DNA of 64,000 bases from Chryseobacterium sp. SN22 (GTDB lineage: Bacteria; Bacteroidota; Bacteroidia; Flavobacteriales; Weeksellaceae), in assembly GCF_008329705.1 (NCBI RefSeq), contig NZ_VTSX01000008.1, forward strand, positions 62,001-126,000, given 5' to 3'. Position numbers and translations under genes: made by a program. This document shows, piece by piece, positions 36,806 through 45,997 of the stretch (position 1 is the first letter of the stretch; each line of letters opens with the position of its first letter). Under the pieces are notes generated by a model, which was not told the DNA's origin, searched no databases, and was given only the letters and a program-made list of their open reading frames with translations.

Positions 36806-38365
36806 TTAAACCAATTTCAGATAAGATTTCTGCCGCACCAGCCAAAGTCCGATAAAGGTAAGCAGTCCGTTTAGGACAATTAATTCCACGCCGATCCGGT
36901 AATCGGTGTAAGTTGTTACCAAATAGTTGATCAGATAAGTGGCTACCGGAGCCAGAATGGTCACGGCCAGGATGGCATATTTTTTTGAAATCTGGAATTT
37001 TGTGAATATCCCGAAAGCAAAAAGTCCGAGAAGCGGTCCGTAGGTATAACCTGCAATTTCCATGATAAGGTAAACGATGGATTTGTCGTTCAGTGCTTTA
37101 AAAATCATAATTAAAATAAAGAAAACAATGGTAAACGTTAAATGAACCTTCATCCGGAGCTGTTTTTTTTCTTTTTCGGTCCTATTCCGGTCTTCATTGA
37201 GGTTCAGGAGGTCGACACAGTACGAACTGGTAACTGCTGTCAATGCTCCGTCAGCAGAAGGAAATAAGGCTGAAATCAGCCCGATGATAAAAATCACCGA
37301 AATGATCATCGGGAAATGCCCCTGAAGCGATAAAGCCGGAAAGAGGTCGTCACCCATGATGTTTTTAATTTCACCGCCGGCATCTTTAAACCCGAAAATG
37401 TTGGTTACCGTTTCCCCGTTGATCTGTCCGTATTCTGCACCGTGCTGCAAAGCAAAAAGGTAGAGCAGCCCTCCCAGAAACAGAAAGGCCAGGTTGACAA
37501 AAAGCAGGGTTCCCGCGAAAGTCAGCATATTCTTCTTAGAGTTTTTAAGATTGTCCACCGAGATATTTTTCTGCATCATTTCCTGGTCCAGGCCGGTCAT
37601 GGCAATGGTAATGAATATTCCGCCTATAATGGTTTTTAAGAAAAAGGTTTTGGAATTCGGATCGAAATTGATAAAATGGGTATAATTTTTCTGTTCTAAA
37701 ATCGCGTAGGCTTCACCCGCAGATAAATTTAAATTGGATAAAATATAAATGATACAGGCAATCAGACTGATGATCATGAAAGAAGTCTGCAGTGTATCCG
37801 TAATAACAATTGTCTTTACCCCACCTTCAAAAGTATATAAAAGAACCATCAGCAGAAGAACCATCGCCGTTACCCAGAACGGAACGCCCAGCCCTTCCAG
37901 TAAAAAAATCTGCAGGACATTCACTACCAGATACAACCTTGCCGTTGCCCCAATCGCTCTCGAAATAATAAAAAAGATGGAACCGATCTTATGCGCTTCC
38001 ACATTGAACCGTTTTCCCAAATAGGTATAAATCGAGGTAAGATTCATCTTGTAATAGAGCGGTAAAAGGATCGCGGCGACAATGAAATACCCGATAAAAA
38101 AGCCAATCACCATCATGTAATATTCGAAGCCACCGTAGATGTACTCGCTCCCCGTCATTTTACCGACGGTTCCGGGAACGGAAATAAAGGTTACCCCGCT
38201 CAGGCTGGTCCCGATCATTCCGAAAGCCACCAGCCACCATTTACTTTTTTTATTACCGATAAAAAACGACTGATTATCAGAGTTTCGGCTTGTAAAATAG
38301 GAAATAACCAACAGCCCGATAAAATAGACAAAAACAAACAGCAGGAGAGTAGTTCCGGGATTCAT
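36806..38365 (-). CDS. Sodium:solute symporter (SSS family)
   Basis: A 519-residue inner-membrane transporter with about 13 hydrophobic helices. Family features include NQSFFIGNKKSKWWLVAFGMIGTSLSGVTF in helix 1-2 and GGVKTIVITDTLQ in the helix 5 region (the usual GG.....TD.). The substrate is not readable. The gene ends in a terminator, and its promoter lies next to a 12-copy hexanucleotide repeat (see findings), so its expression could vary between cell lines. Confidence 0.9.
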   Translation of the reverse strand: MNPGTTLLLFVFVYFIGLLVISYFTSRNSDNQSFFIGNKKSKWWLVAFGMIGTSLSGVTFISVPGTVGKMTGSEYIYGGFEYYMMVIGFFIGYFIVAAILLPLYYKMNLTSIYTYLGKRFNVEAHKIGSIFFIISRAIGATARLYLVVNVLQIFLLEGLGVPFWVTAMVLLLMVLLYTFEGGVKTIVITDTLQTSFMIISLIACIIYILSNLNLSAGEAYAILEQKNYTHFINFDPNSKTFFLKTIIGGIFITIAMTGLDQEMMQKNISVDNLKNSKKNMLTFAGTLLFVNLAFLFLGGLLYLFALQHGAEYGQINGETVTNIFGFKDAGGEIKNIMGDDLFPALSLQGHFPMIISVIFIIGLISALFPSADGALTAVTSSYCVDLLNLNEDRNRTEKEKKQLRMKVHLTFTIVFFILIMIFKALNDKSIVYLIMEIAGYTYGPLLGLFAFGIFTKFQISKKYAILAVTILAPVATYLINYLVTTYTDYRIGVELIVLNGLLTFIGLWLVRQKSYLKLV

Positions 38366-38384
38366 GCTTTAATTTAAATTTTAG

Positions 38385-38392
38385 CAAATATA
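38385..38392 (-). promoter_or_regulatory. -7 element of the symporter promoter
   Basis: The minus strand reads TATATTTG, a full TAnnTTTG match ending 19 bases before the ATG. No TTG at -33 is visible. The AAAGGT repeat begins 50 bases upstream of it. Confidence 0.6.
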
Positions 38393-38442
38393 GTTTTTTT
38401 CTCTTCTGCCTGAAAAGAAAAAACCTTCCGGAACTGAAAGAT

Positions 38443-38514
38443 AAAGGTAAAGGTAAAGGTAAAGGTAAAGGTAAAGGTAAAGGTAAAGGTAAAGGTAAAG
38501 GTAAAGGTAAAGGT
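38443..38514. repeat. Tandem hexanucleotide repeat, 12 copies of AAAGGT
   Basis: Twelve perfect, uninterrupted copies of AAAGGT (72 bases), lying between the symporter gene and the GNAT gene. It is a simple sequence repeat prone to slipped-strand length change. It is not coding in any annotated frame and is not a CRISPR array. It sits about 50-120 bases upstream of the symporter -7 element. Confidence 0.97.
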
Positions 38515-38583
38515 TGCTCAAATGTAATCTGTTATGATTGTCTCCTACTCAGCCTTTACCTCAGCCTCAATCTATATCTTCGC

Positions 38584-38877
38584 CTAAACCTTGTTTACCA
38601 GTACATCCTGGATTTCTTCTTCCTTCTGGAATGTCGCTTTGGCAAAAGGGCAGAGCGGAATGATGGTTTTTCCTTTCTTTCTGGCAAAATCTACTGCGGC
38701 ATACAGCATTTCTTTTCCGACCCCTTTTCCGTTGTAGGCATCATCCACTTCCGTATGGTCGATGATGAACCGGTCTTCGCCAGCCCAGGTGTAGGTCATT
38801 AAACCGGCATGGGTCCCGTCCATAAAGGCTTCAAAATTTCCGCGTTTCTCGTCGTTGGTGTGTTGTATTTCAATCAT
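38584..38877 (-). CDS. Small GNAT-type N-acetyltransferase (YjdJ/COG2388 group)
   Basis: A 97-residue protein of the short GNAT group: a minimal acetyl-CoA fold with the core DDAYNGKGVGKEMLYAAVDFARK (the Q/RxxGxG/A acetyl-CoA loop appears as NGKGVG) and IIPLCPFAKATF after it. These short proteins lack the extra strands of full GNAT enzymes, and the substrate is unknown. It follows the OsmC gene with a one-base gap on the same strand, so they are co-transcribed. Confidence 0.85.
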   Translation of the reverse strand: MIEIQHTNDEKRGNFEAFMDGTHAGLMTYTWAGEDRFIIDHTEVDDAYNGKGVGKEMLYAAVDFARKKGKTIIPLCPFAKATFQKEEEIQDVLVNKV

Positions 38878-38878
38878 G

Positions 38879-39277
38879 TTATGAAAATTGGGTTAATATT
38901 TCGATATCGTTGGTTAAAATTTTATGGATCGGGCAGGCATCGGCAATCGCGTGCAGCCTTTTCCTCTGTTCTTCATCAAGATGTGTGCCTTCAAATCGGA
39001 TATTCCTTTTAAAAATGGCTCTTTTCGTTAGTGGGAAATTTTCAAGCTCCACTTCTACGTCGATCTTTTCAACGTCCCATTCTTTCCGATCGATGTACAT
39101 CCGTAAGGTGGCTGCCGTACAGCTTGCCAGTGAGGTAGCCAGGATTTCAAAAGGGTTAAAACCTTTGTTGCCACCGCCTTTGTCCACCGGCTCGTCAGTA
39201 ATCAGGTTGTTTTCCCCGGCAATAACCTCGGTATAATATTTTTCTTTGCCTAAACTCGCTTTTACGGTCACTGCCAT
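38879..39277 (-). CDS. OsmC/Ohr family peroxide-reducing protein
   Basis: A 132-residue OsmC-like protein. Two-cysteine peroxidase features are visible: the first Cys in LATSLASCTAATLRMY (about 48-63) and the second in ADACPIHKIL near the C-terminus, which form the redox-active pair. PFEILATSLASC and the Glu-containing GGGNKGFNP segment are typical of this COG1765-type group. It probably reduces organic hydroperoxides with a dihydrolipoyl partner. It is co-directional with the GNAT and FMN reductase genes. Confidence 0.88.
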   Translation of the reverse strand: MAVTVKASLGKEKYYTEVIAGENNLITDEPVDKGGGNKGFNPFEILATSLASCTAATLRMYIDRKEWDVEKIDVEVELENFPLTKRAIFKRNIRFEGTHLDEEQRKRLHAIADACPIHKILTNDIEILTQFS

Positions 39278-39324
39278 GGTGTCTGTATTTTATTATATTT
39301 TACTATTTCTGAAAAATGTAAAGA

Positions 39325-39858
39325 TCAGTTTTTGATCTGATATTTGAAATTTTCGATTTTATCTTTCAGTTCTGCCAGCATTTCCGGATTGATGATTCCG
39401 CTTTCAAGATCAAAGTTCTCATAAAATTTCGGAAGCGAAAAGGTATTTTTAATGTCAGCACCAAAATTCGGGAAAAAGGTTTTTGCCGTATTCATCACAT
39501 TACCGCCGCCGTACCCGCCGGGAGACGTGGACATCAGCAACATCGGTTTGTTCTGGAATACCTTGACGTTGATTCTGGAAGCCCAGTCGAAAATGTTTTT
39601 AAAAGCGGCACTGTACGAGCGGTTGTGTTCCGCCAGCGAGCAGACAATCACGTCACAGTCTTCAATCACTTTTAAAAAATGATAGGCTTGGTCCGGAAAG
39701 CCTTTCTTTTCGCGGTCAACGGAAAACACAGGCATATCAAAATCATTCAGGTCGATCAGGTTGATTTCGTCATCCTGAAAATCTTTCAGGGCAAGTTTTA
39801 CAAGTTCTTTATTGATGGAAGTGGAAGACGTACTTCCTGCAAATGCTAATATTTTCAT
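39325..39858 (-). CDS. NADPH-dependent FMN reductase
   Basis: A 177-residue flavodoxin-like protein. FAGSTSSTSINKELVK (about 4-19) is the FMN phosphate-binding loop, and AEHNRSYSAAFKNIFDWAS (about 77-95) and MSTSPGGYGGGNVMN (about 106-120) are the NADPH_dep_FMN-reductase motifs. Relatives reduce quinones, azo dyes or chromate. It sits nine bases behind the pirin gene and 47 bases ahead of OsmC, in a minus-strand redox/stress cluster. Confidence 0.9.
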   Translation of the reverse strand: MKILAFAGSTSSTSINKELVKLALKDFQDDEINLIDLNDFDMPVFSVDREKKGFPDQAYHFLKVIEDCDVIVCSLAEHNRSYSAAFKNIFDWASRINVKVFQNKPMLLMSTSPGGYGGGNVMNTAKTFFPNFGADIKNTFSLPKFYENFDLESGIINPEMLAELKDKIENFKYQIKN

Positions 39859-39867
39859 GGTTTAAAT

Positions 39868-40770
39868 CTAAAGTTTTCTGTTTAAAATCGCTTTCGGAAG
39901 CGGCACATAATCTTCATCGTCGCCCGGAACCAGCGGGAAAGCTTCGTGGTTCTGGTCGTTCCAGTTTACTTTCGCCTGCTCGATAAGTTCCTTATCGGAG
40001 TTCACAAAATTCCAGAAAATAAAACGTTCTTCCTCGAATGGCTCGCCGCCAAACAGATAAACCGTTCCGTTCTCACTCATCTCGAATTCGCAAAGCTGGG
40101 TGTTTTTAGCAATCAGAAGCTGTTTGGAGCCGTAAGAATTTCCGTCGGTGGTAACCGTTCCATCCAATACGTACATGGCTGCTTCACCGTAAAGATCTTT
40201 TCCGATGCTGATCTTTTGGGATTCTTTAGTTTTGATTTCAATAAAAAACAATTTGCTGTGCACCGGAACCGGGGATTTTCTTCCGAAAGCTTCTCCGGCA
40301 ATGAGTTTGTACTGGATTCCGTCTTCTTCCCAAACCGGAATATCTGCAGCTTCCGTATGATGAAAGCTGGCTTCCGACTGCTCCAGGTATTTCGGAAGCC
40401 CAACCCAGATCTGGAATCCATGAAGCCGCTTGTCCGAATGTCTCAGGTATTCCGGCGTTCTTTCGGAATGGACCACCCCTTTTCCGGCAGTCATCCAGTT
40501 TACCGCACCCGGCTGGATCTCAAGTGCACTTCCAAGGCTGTCGCGGTGAAAAATAGATCCTTCCAAAAGATAGGTAAGGGTAGAAAGCCCGATATGCGGA
40601 TGCGGGGGAACATCAAGGTTCTGGTAATCCTTTAAATCTGCCGGGCCCATATGGTCGATAAAAACAAAAGGGCCGACTGCTCTTTTCTCACGGAAGGGCA
40701 GCAACCTTCCCACTAAAAAATTTCCTATATCCGCTGATTTTTCTTCAATGATAAGTCCGATGTTTGACAT
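39868..40770 (-). CDS. Pirin family protein (quercetinase-like bicupin)
   Basis: A 300-residue double cupin. The N-terminal cupin has PHPHIGLSTLTYLLEG (about 55-70) with the metal-binding His pair, and HRDSLGS further along; VHSERTP follows, which is typical of pirins. The C-terminal pirin domain includes AMYVLDGTV and the GGEPFEE motif. Some relatives are quercetin 2,3-dioxygenases or redox-sensitive cofactors. It heads the run pirin - FMN reductase - OsmC - GNAT. Confidence 0.92.
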   Translation of the reverse strand: MSNIGLIIEEKSADIGNFLVGRLLPFREKRAVGPFVFIDHMGPADLKDYQNLDVPPHPHIGLSTLTYLLEGSIFHRDSLGSALEIQPGAVNWMTAGKGVVHSERTPEYLRHSDKRLHGFQIWVGLPKYLEQSEASFHHTEAADIPVWEEDGIQYKLIAGEAFGRKSPVPVHSKLFFIEIKTKESQKISIGKDLYGEAAMYVLDGTVTTDGNSYGSKQLLIAKNTQLCEFEMSENGTVYLFGGEPFEEERFIFWNFVNSDKELIEQAKVNWNDQNHEAFPLVPGDDEDYVPLPKAILNRKL

Positions 40771-41016
40771 ATGCTGTGGTTTAATTTTAGTTCTATTTGA
40801 GCCGTTTCCGTTTAAAGCCCAATGATAAAAATAGGAAAAAGAATCATCCGAATGGCCTATATGCCTGTAAAAAAATCGGTCCGGTTTAGTATTTCCTTAT
40901 TCTGTGAGCAAAATTAAAGCATCTGCTGAAAGCATCCATTGATCTGTGGTAATAAGTCTGGTTATTGAACGAATCAGGGTAGATTAAAAATATGTTATGT
41001 AAAGCTTAGATAAGTT

Positions 41017-41295
41017 TTATCTGAATTCATATTTTTGGGTGGTAAGCCTGATATGACCATATTTTACAATCGGAATCTAATAATTACTGTTGAATTTCCT
41101 GTCCCGGGTACCGTTTTTATTTACTTTGGCCCAGGTCTGATCAATGATTTTAGCGTCTCGGGGAACTCCCGAAGTTTCCGTAAAGCGGGTGTAGGTATCA
41201 TGAAAATTCAGTTCATCAATTTCTAATGATGGCAAATTTAATATCGTATCCATTACAATAAATGTCGGATAAATATAAATGTCGGATCCATTCAC
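41017..41295 (-). pseudogene. Remnant of an unidentified gene with an in-frame amber codon
   Basis: On the minus strand a frame of 72 codons from a GTG (41295; ATG at 41253) ends at TAG (41077-41079). Reading on in the same frame gives 19 further sensible residues (IPIVKYGHIRL...) to TAA at 41017-41019. The join RKFNSNY-stop-IPIVKYG looks like one CAG-to-TAG change in a continuous domain whose VNKNGTRDRKFNSNY stretch resembles a recurrent motif that I cannot name. The start is near a pair of direct repeats. It lies directly behind the DHA2 exporter gene, without a gap, and is probably decayed. Confidence 0.6.
41258..41287. repeat. Two direct 13-bp repeats
   Basis: ATAAATGTCGGAT occurs at 41258-41270 and 41275-41287, a 17-base period, straddling the possible start of the gene remnant. 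It may be an operator-like duplication or a scar of rearrangement. Confidence 0.7.
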
Positions 41296-41297
41296 TT

Positions 41298-42704
41298 CTA
41301 ATCCTCCTTCGACTGCATATTTTTACCATCCGAAAGATGAAGCCTGCGGAAAACAAAACCTGAAATGATGGTCAGGATGCCAACGGTAAGGAAGGTCCAG
41401 CGGAAGGCGTTGTGCATTTCGCCATGGATGAGGTCGGTATTTTCGAAAATCTTCAGGACAATCAATCCGAAGGCAATCCCGAAACCGATGGCCAGCTGCT
41501 GGTTAACGGATAAAAGTGAATTTCCGCTGCTGGTCTGGAAATTCCGCAGGTCGGCAATGGAAATGGTGTTCATGGAAGTAAACTGGATCGAGTTGAAAAA
41601 TCCCAGAATGGCAATGATCGGAACAAACCAATATAAGGAAGTGTTGATGTCCGGAATGGCCAGAAGGCAGATTAAAGTTCCGATGATAAAGGTATTCGTC
41701 ATCAGGGTCTGCCGGTATCCGAATTTATCCAAGATTTTAATAACGTAAGATTTTCCGAAAATTGCCGTGAGTGCCATCGGTGCAATAATCCATCCGGAAG
41801 TAACCGCCGATTGTTTATAAGCAATCTGGATCATCAGGGGAAGCAAAAGCGGAACGGAGCTGATCCCCAACCGGGTAGCCAGGTTTCCGATGATACCGAC
41901 CCGAAAGGTCCTTACCTGAAATAAGTTAAGCGGAAAAATAGGGCTGTCGTCTCTTTTGGCGTGCCGGTAATAATAATAGAGGCAGAGAAATCCAAGGATG
42001 AAAACCACCAGAACAGGAGTGATGTTCTGCATATTCCCGAAAAGTTCCAGCGCGACGGAAAGAAGAAGTGAAGCTGCCGCAAAAATCAAGAAGCCTTTCA
42101 GGTCAAATTCCACATCTTTGGATTTGTAATCGGGCATAAATTTAAGCCCCAATGTAATTCCCAGGATCCCGATCGGGATGTTGATTAAAAAAATCCAGTG
42201 CCAGGAAAGGTAATCTACCATATAACCTCCTACCAAAGGCCCCAATACAGGACCAATCAGTGCCGGAACAATAGCGAAGTTCATGGCTTTTAGTAATTCG
42301 TTTTTATCAAATGTCTTGATCAGGGCCAGTTTTCCGACCGGCGTCATCAGGCTGCCTCCGATTCCCTGCACCACACGGGAAATTACCAGATGGGTAAGGT
42401 TTTGGGATAAGGCACAGAACAGCGAACCAATGCTGAAAAGAATGAGGGAGAATATAAATATCTTTTTGGTTCCGAAGCGGTCTGCCAGAAATCCGCTGGC
42501 CGGCATAAAAACCGCGAGGGTCAGAACATAACTGATAATGGCATTCTGCATGTTGAGCGGCGATTCCTGCAGATCTTTTGCAATGGAAGGTAGTGAAGTG
42601 TTGAGGATTGTGGAATCCAGCATCTGCATAAAAATGGCCGTTGCAAGAATCAACGGTAGAATTTTTTTGATCGAAATGGTCGGCTGCGGTAGTTCTTCTG
42701 ACAT
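41298..42704 (-). CDS. DHA2-family MFS drug exporter (EmrB/QacA type)
   Basis: A 468-residue transporter with about 14 membrane helices. LDSTILNTSLPSIAKDL in helix 1 (with the membrane-embedded Asp of this family), GFLADRFGTKK at the helix 2-3 loop (motif A) and GPVLGPLVGGYM (motif C, antiporters) identify DHA2 drug:H+ exporters. The start is the ATG giving MSEELPQPTISIKK; a longer frame would need TTG. There is no HlyD-type adaptor next door, so it probably acts alone in the inner membrane. The gene remnant follows directly. Confidence 0.92.
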   Translation of the reverse strand: MSEELPQPTISIKKILPLILATAIFMQMLDSTILNTSLPSIAKDLQESPLNMQNAIISYVLTLAVFMPASGFLADRFGTKKIFIFSLILFSIGSLFCALSQNLTHLVISRVVQGIGGSLMTPVGKLALIKTFDKNELLKAMNFAIVPALIGPVLGPLVGGYMVDYLSWHWIFLINIPIGILGITLGLKFMPDYKSKDVEFDLKGFLIFAAASLLLSVALELFGNMQNITPVLVVFILGFLCLYYYYRHAKRDDSPIFPLNLFQVRTFRVGIIGNLATRLGISSVPLLLPLMIQIAYKQSAVTSGWIIAPMALTAIFGKSYVIKILDKFGYRQTLMTNTFIIGTLICLLAIPDINTSLYWFVPIIAILGFFNSIQFTSMNTISIADLRNFQTSSGNSLLSVNQQLAIGFGIAFGLIVLKIFENTDLIHGEMHNAFRWTFLTVGILTIISGFVFRRLHLSDGKNMQSKED

Positions 42705-42894
42705 AGGTAAGTACCGGAAACGGATTTCCGGATTTATTTGGTTCAAAAAAATAAAGAATATTGTATGAGAGCAATATTCATTCCTTAAAGAGAGATGATG
42801 ATATATCTCACTATAAGCCTTTATACATCATAAGCTGCAAAGAGATGCCTCTCAGGTGTTGAAAATTAGAATAAGGTAAACAGGCAAAATAAAA

Positions 42895-42915
42895 GTCCTG
42901 CGAACTTCGCAGGAC
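42895..42915 (-). terminator. Terminator of the exported-protein gene at 42923
   Basis: A 9-bp stem GTCCTGCGA/TCGCAGGAC (42895-42903 with 42907-42915), loop ACT. On the minus strand a TTTTATTTT tail follows. Confidence 0.85.
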
Positions 42916-42922
42916 CATGGTC

Positions 42923-43735
42923 TTATTTTCTTGGCTTTTCAACCCCTTTCCATTCGTCGCCGGCTTTTCTGTACTGGCTTAATTCGAAGGTTTTGAAATC
43001 CTTGGTTTTGTATTCAATGTTGTCCGTATTCTGTTCAAACGGCATGATGTAGTAATAATCGGCATCGGTTCTGTCCGTTTTCGTTCCTTTCTTTACAGAC
43101 GGAACGTATTTTGAGAATTTGTAGCTCGGAAGATATTGCTTTACTCTGGCATAGAAAGCTTTGTTTTCTTTTTCTTCCGGGATAATGTCTACAATATTGA
43201 AATCGTCTTTCTCTTTATTGATCCACAGGTAATAGGTTTTGTCCTCGCCTGTATTCCTGTTATTGGAATTGAAAGCATACAGCTCTTTCGGTACCAGTTC
43301 CTTAATCTTTTCTGCATCAACTTTTGTATAATACTGTCCTTTTGAAGGATCTACATACGTTTCAAGGTTATACATTAAAACCGAGTTATTATCCAGGTTT
43401 TTATTCTTGAAATACTGGTTTAAAGACAGTTCTGCCGTTTCCCTGAGTTCTTTTCCTCTAGCATCCAGCTTTTTGCTAGGATTCTGAGGATTTACTTTTT
43501 TTACGAACTCATATAAAACTTTCGGCTTTATATCTTTCAGGTGAGGATAGGTTTTCAGCTGCTCTGCTTTTACCAGCCAGTAATACTGTTGGTAAAAGTC
43601 GTCTTTATCGGCATCTTTCACGCTTTTATACGTCATGGCCAGCTTTTTAGAGCTAAGATATTTACCGTATTTTCCCTGTCCGAAAGCAAAAGTCATGGCT
43701 AATAAGGCAAATAAGATAGTAATGTTTCTTCTCAT
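42923..43735 (-). CDS. Exported protein of unknown function
   Basis: A 270-residue protein with a signal peptide (MRRNITILFALLAMTFAFGQ, cleavage near 19-20). The mature part is rich in Lys, Tyr and Asp, has no membrane segment, no lipobox and no T9SS C-terminal domain, so it is probably periplasmic. It looks repetitive in aromatic/charged content (YYWLVKAEQ, YYIMPFEQN). No family is recognised. It is monocistronic with a terminator. Confidence 0.65.
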   Translation of the reverse strand: MRRNITILFALLAMTFAFGQGKYGKYLSSKKLAMTYKSVKDADKDDFYQQYYWLVKAEQLKTYPHLKDIKPKVLYEFVKKVNPQNPSKKLDARGKELRETAELSLNQYFKNKNLDNNSVLMYNLETYVDPSKGQYYTKVDAEKIKELVPKELYAFNSNNRNTGEDKTYYLWINKEKDDFNIVDIIPEEKENKAFYARVKQYLPSYKFSKYVPSVKKGTKTDRTDADYYYIMPFEQNTDNIEYKTKDFKTFELSQYRKAGDEWKGVEKPRK

Positions 43736-43840
43736 TTTTTATAATTGATATTTTCGTTTTCCAAATATAATTATTTATTAGATAATATTTTTGATTAACG
43801 GTTAAATTCTGACAATATTGTTACCGTTAATTCAAAAAAA

Positions 43841-43862
43841 AATCCTGTATCGCTACAGGATT
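43841..43862 (-). terminator. Terminator of the asnB transcript
   Basis: A 9-bp stem AATCCTGTA/TACAGGATT (43841-43849 with 43854-43862), loop TCGC. On the minus strand it is followed by a run of T residues. About 100 bases behind the asnB stop. Confidence 0.85.
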
Positions 43863-43958
43863 AATAAATTTTAAATCTGGACAGAGAAAATAAGCATGAT
43901 TGAAGATTAATAATGAGGGTCAAATTACCCTTCACATCATGTTAATACCCAATCTTAA

Positions 43959-45679
43959 TTATAAAAATTCACTTACGAAGCAAAATTCACCATTGATTTC
44001 CCTTCTACCTTCGCCGTAAGATGTTTCATGCACCTTCACAGCTCTTCCGCTCGGGTCGTTCATGTTTTTAAAGGTTTCGTCCCATTCCAGGGCAATAGGT
44101 GTGGAGCAGGCTACAGAAGGTACCGAAGGTACGGTTGCTGCTGCAGTTTCACTCGGAAAATGCTCCTCAAAAATCGTCCGGTAGCGGTATTCTTCCTTGT
44201 TTTGAGGCGTGTTTACCGGAAACCGGAACCGGGCGTTGGCCATCATTTCATCGCTCACTTCATTTTCAGCTACCGCTTTTAAGGTATCGATCCAGGAATA
44301 GCCGACGCCATCGGAGAACTGTTCCTTCTGTCTCCAGACAATCGATTCTGGAAGAAGGTCTTCAAAGGCCTTTCTCAACAACCATTTTTCAATTTTTCCT
44401 TCGGCAGCATTCACCATTTTGTCTTTCGGGTTCAGGGTCATGGCGATATCCATAAATTCTTTATCCAGAACGGGACACGACCTTCGATTCCCCAGCTCAT
44501 CAGGGCTTTGTTGGCCCTTAAACAATCGTACAGATGCAGTTTCCCGAGTTTTCTTACCGTTTCATCATGGAATTCCTTGGCGTTCGGTGCTTTATGGAAA
44601 TAAAGGTAGCCGCCGAACAGCTCATCAGAACCTTCTCCGGACAATACCATTTTAATCCCCATGGATTTGATTACCCTGGCGAGAAGATACATTGGGGTAG
44701 AAGCCCTTACGGTAGTTACGTCATAAGTTTCCAGGTGATAAATCACGTCTCTTATAGCATCCAGCCCTTCCTGAACGGTAAAAGTAACTTCGTGGTGCAC
44801 CGAGCCGATGTGCTCCGCTGCTTTTTGGGCTGCTGCAAGATCCGGGGATCCGACCAATCCCACGGCAAAACTGTGCAGCCTCGGGTACCAGGCTTCCTGT
44901 GTGTCTCCGCTTTCAATTCTCTGACGGGCAAATTTTGCAGTAATGGCAGAAATTACCGAAGAATCCAATCCTCCTGAAAGCAAGACCCCATAAGGCACAT
45001 CGCTCATCAGCTGTCTGTGGACCGCATCTTCCAGTCCTTTTCGTAAGGCATCAATATCCGTTGGGCTGTCTTTTACGGCATCAAAGTTTTCCCATTCTCT
45101 TTTATACCACTGCTGAAGCTCGCTTCCGTCTTTGCTGTATACAATATGCCCCGGCAGAAAGGTTTCAATAGTTTTGCAGACACCTTCCAGTGCCTTGAGT
45201 TCAGAAGCTACATAATAGTTTCCGTTTTTATCCCGGCCATGATAGAGCGGGCAGATTCCCATATGGTCGCGGGCGATCAGGTAAACATCATTTTCTGTAT
45301 CATATAGAGAGAACGCAAAAATACCGTTCAGCTTTTCGATAAAATTCTTTCCGTATTTTCTGTAAAGCGCTAAAATCACTTCACAATCCGACTCGGTCTG
45401 AAATTCGTAATCAGGGAATTCCTCTTTTAATTCCCTGTGGTTATAGATTTCACCGTTTACAGCAAGCACTACTTTTCCGTCTTTGGTAAATAAAGGCTGC
45501 TTTCCGGAAGTCGGATCTATGATGGCCAGCCTTTCGTGAGAGAAAACCACTTTATCATTCTGGAATACGCCGCTCCAGTCCGGGCCGCGGTGGCGTATTT
45601 TCTTAGACATTTCAAGAACCTGGGGTCTCAGGATTTCGGTTTTTTGTTTAGCATCAAACAAACATACAATTCCACACAT
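43959..45679 (-). pseudogene. asnB: Asparagine synthase B, interrupted by a one-base frameshift
   Basis: The 5' part (45679-44438) encodes the glutaminase domain (MCGIVCLFD with Cys2 as nucleophile, NGEIYNH) and most of the synthetase domain, including the ATP pyrophosphatase motif LLSGGLDSSVISA. Near 44468-44470 the frame changes: MSWGIEGRVPF is followed by out-of-frame codons, while the expected LDKEFMDIAM continues in the +1 frame (43959-44525). Adding one base after VPF restores one frame of 573 codons. The gene makes asparagine from aspartate and glutamine. There are extra residues after DPSGRAVKVHETSY at the C-terminus. It is either a real frameshift or an assembly error. Confidence 0.9.
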
Positions 45680-45700
45680 ATTTTATCATTTAATTTAAAA

Positions 45701-45731
45701 CAAAAGTATCAGTGTGCTTTAAAAAAAACAA
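45701..45731 (-). promoter_or_regulatory. Bacteroidota-type promoter of asnB
   Basis: On the minus strand a TTG (45729-45731), a 20-base spacer and TACTTTTG (45701-45708) give a full consensus match, 21 bases before the asnB ATG. The promoter is intact although the gene is frameshifted. Confidence 0.7.
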
Positions 45732-45997
45732 CAAAAATTTTTATTTGATTTAAAATTTTAATTAATTTTATTTTAACTAAGTAAAAAATTAATTATTTGC
45801 TGTAAAAAATAGTATTAAGGTTAATTTTTTTCACTTGCTGGCCCGTGTTCTATTTACATACGAAATTATTCTGGAATATTTCTTAATATATGGTAATTTA
45901 TTTGACTAATTTTCATCTTTACTTTGTGGCTCGAAATAATTTTTTTTCATCATTTGTGTTTTTACCTTCTTGTAATTCAGTTTGCGAGAAGGTTTTT
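45732..45997. other. AT-rich intergenic region with one plus-strand hairpin
   Basis: No gene is visible. A 7-bp stem ACCTTCT/AGAAGGT (45964-45970 with 45987-45993) followed by T residues reads as a plus-strand terminator ending at the PNGase stop codon, although no plus-strand gene is seen upstream. Confidence 0.45.

Noticed and set aside
38443..38514. Possible CRISPR array
   Set aside because: The repeat is six bases long and continuous, without spacers, so it is a simple tandem repeat.
39946..40635. 229-codon open frame on the plus strand
   Set aside because: Antisense to the pirin gene, which has conserved cupin motifs.
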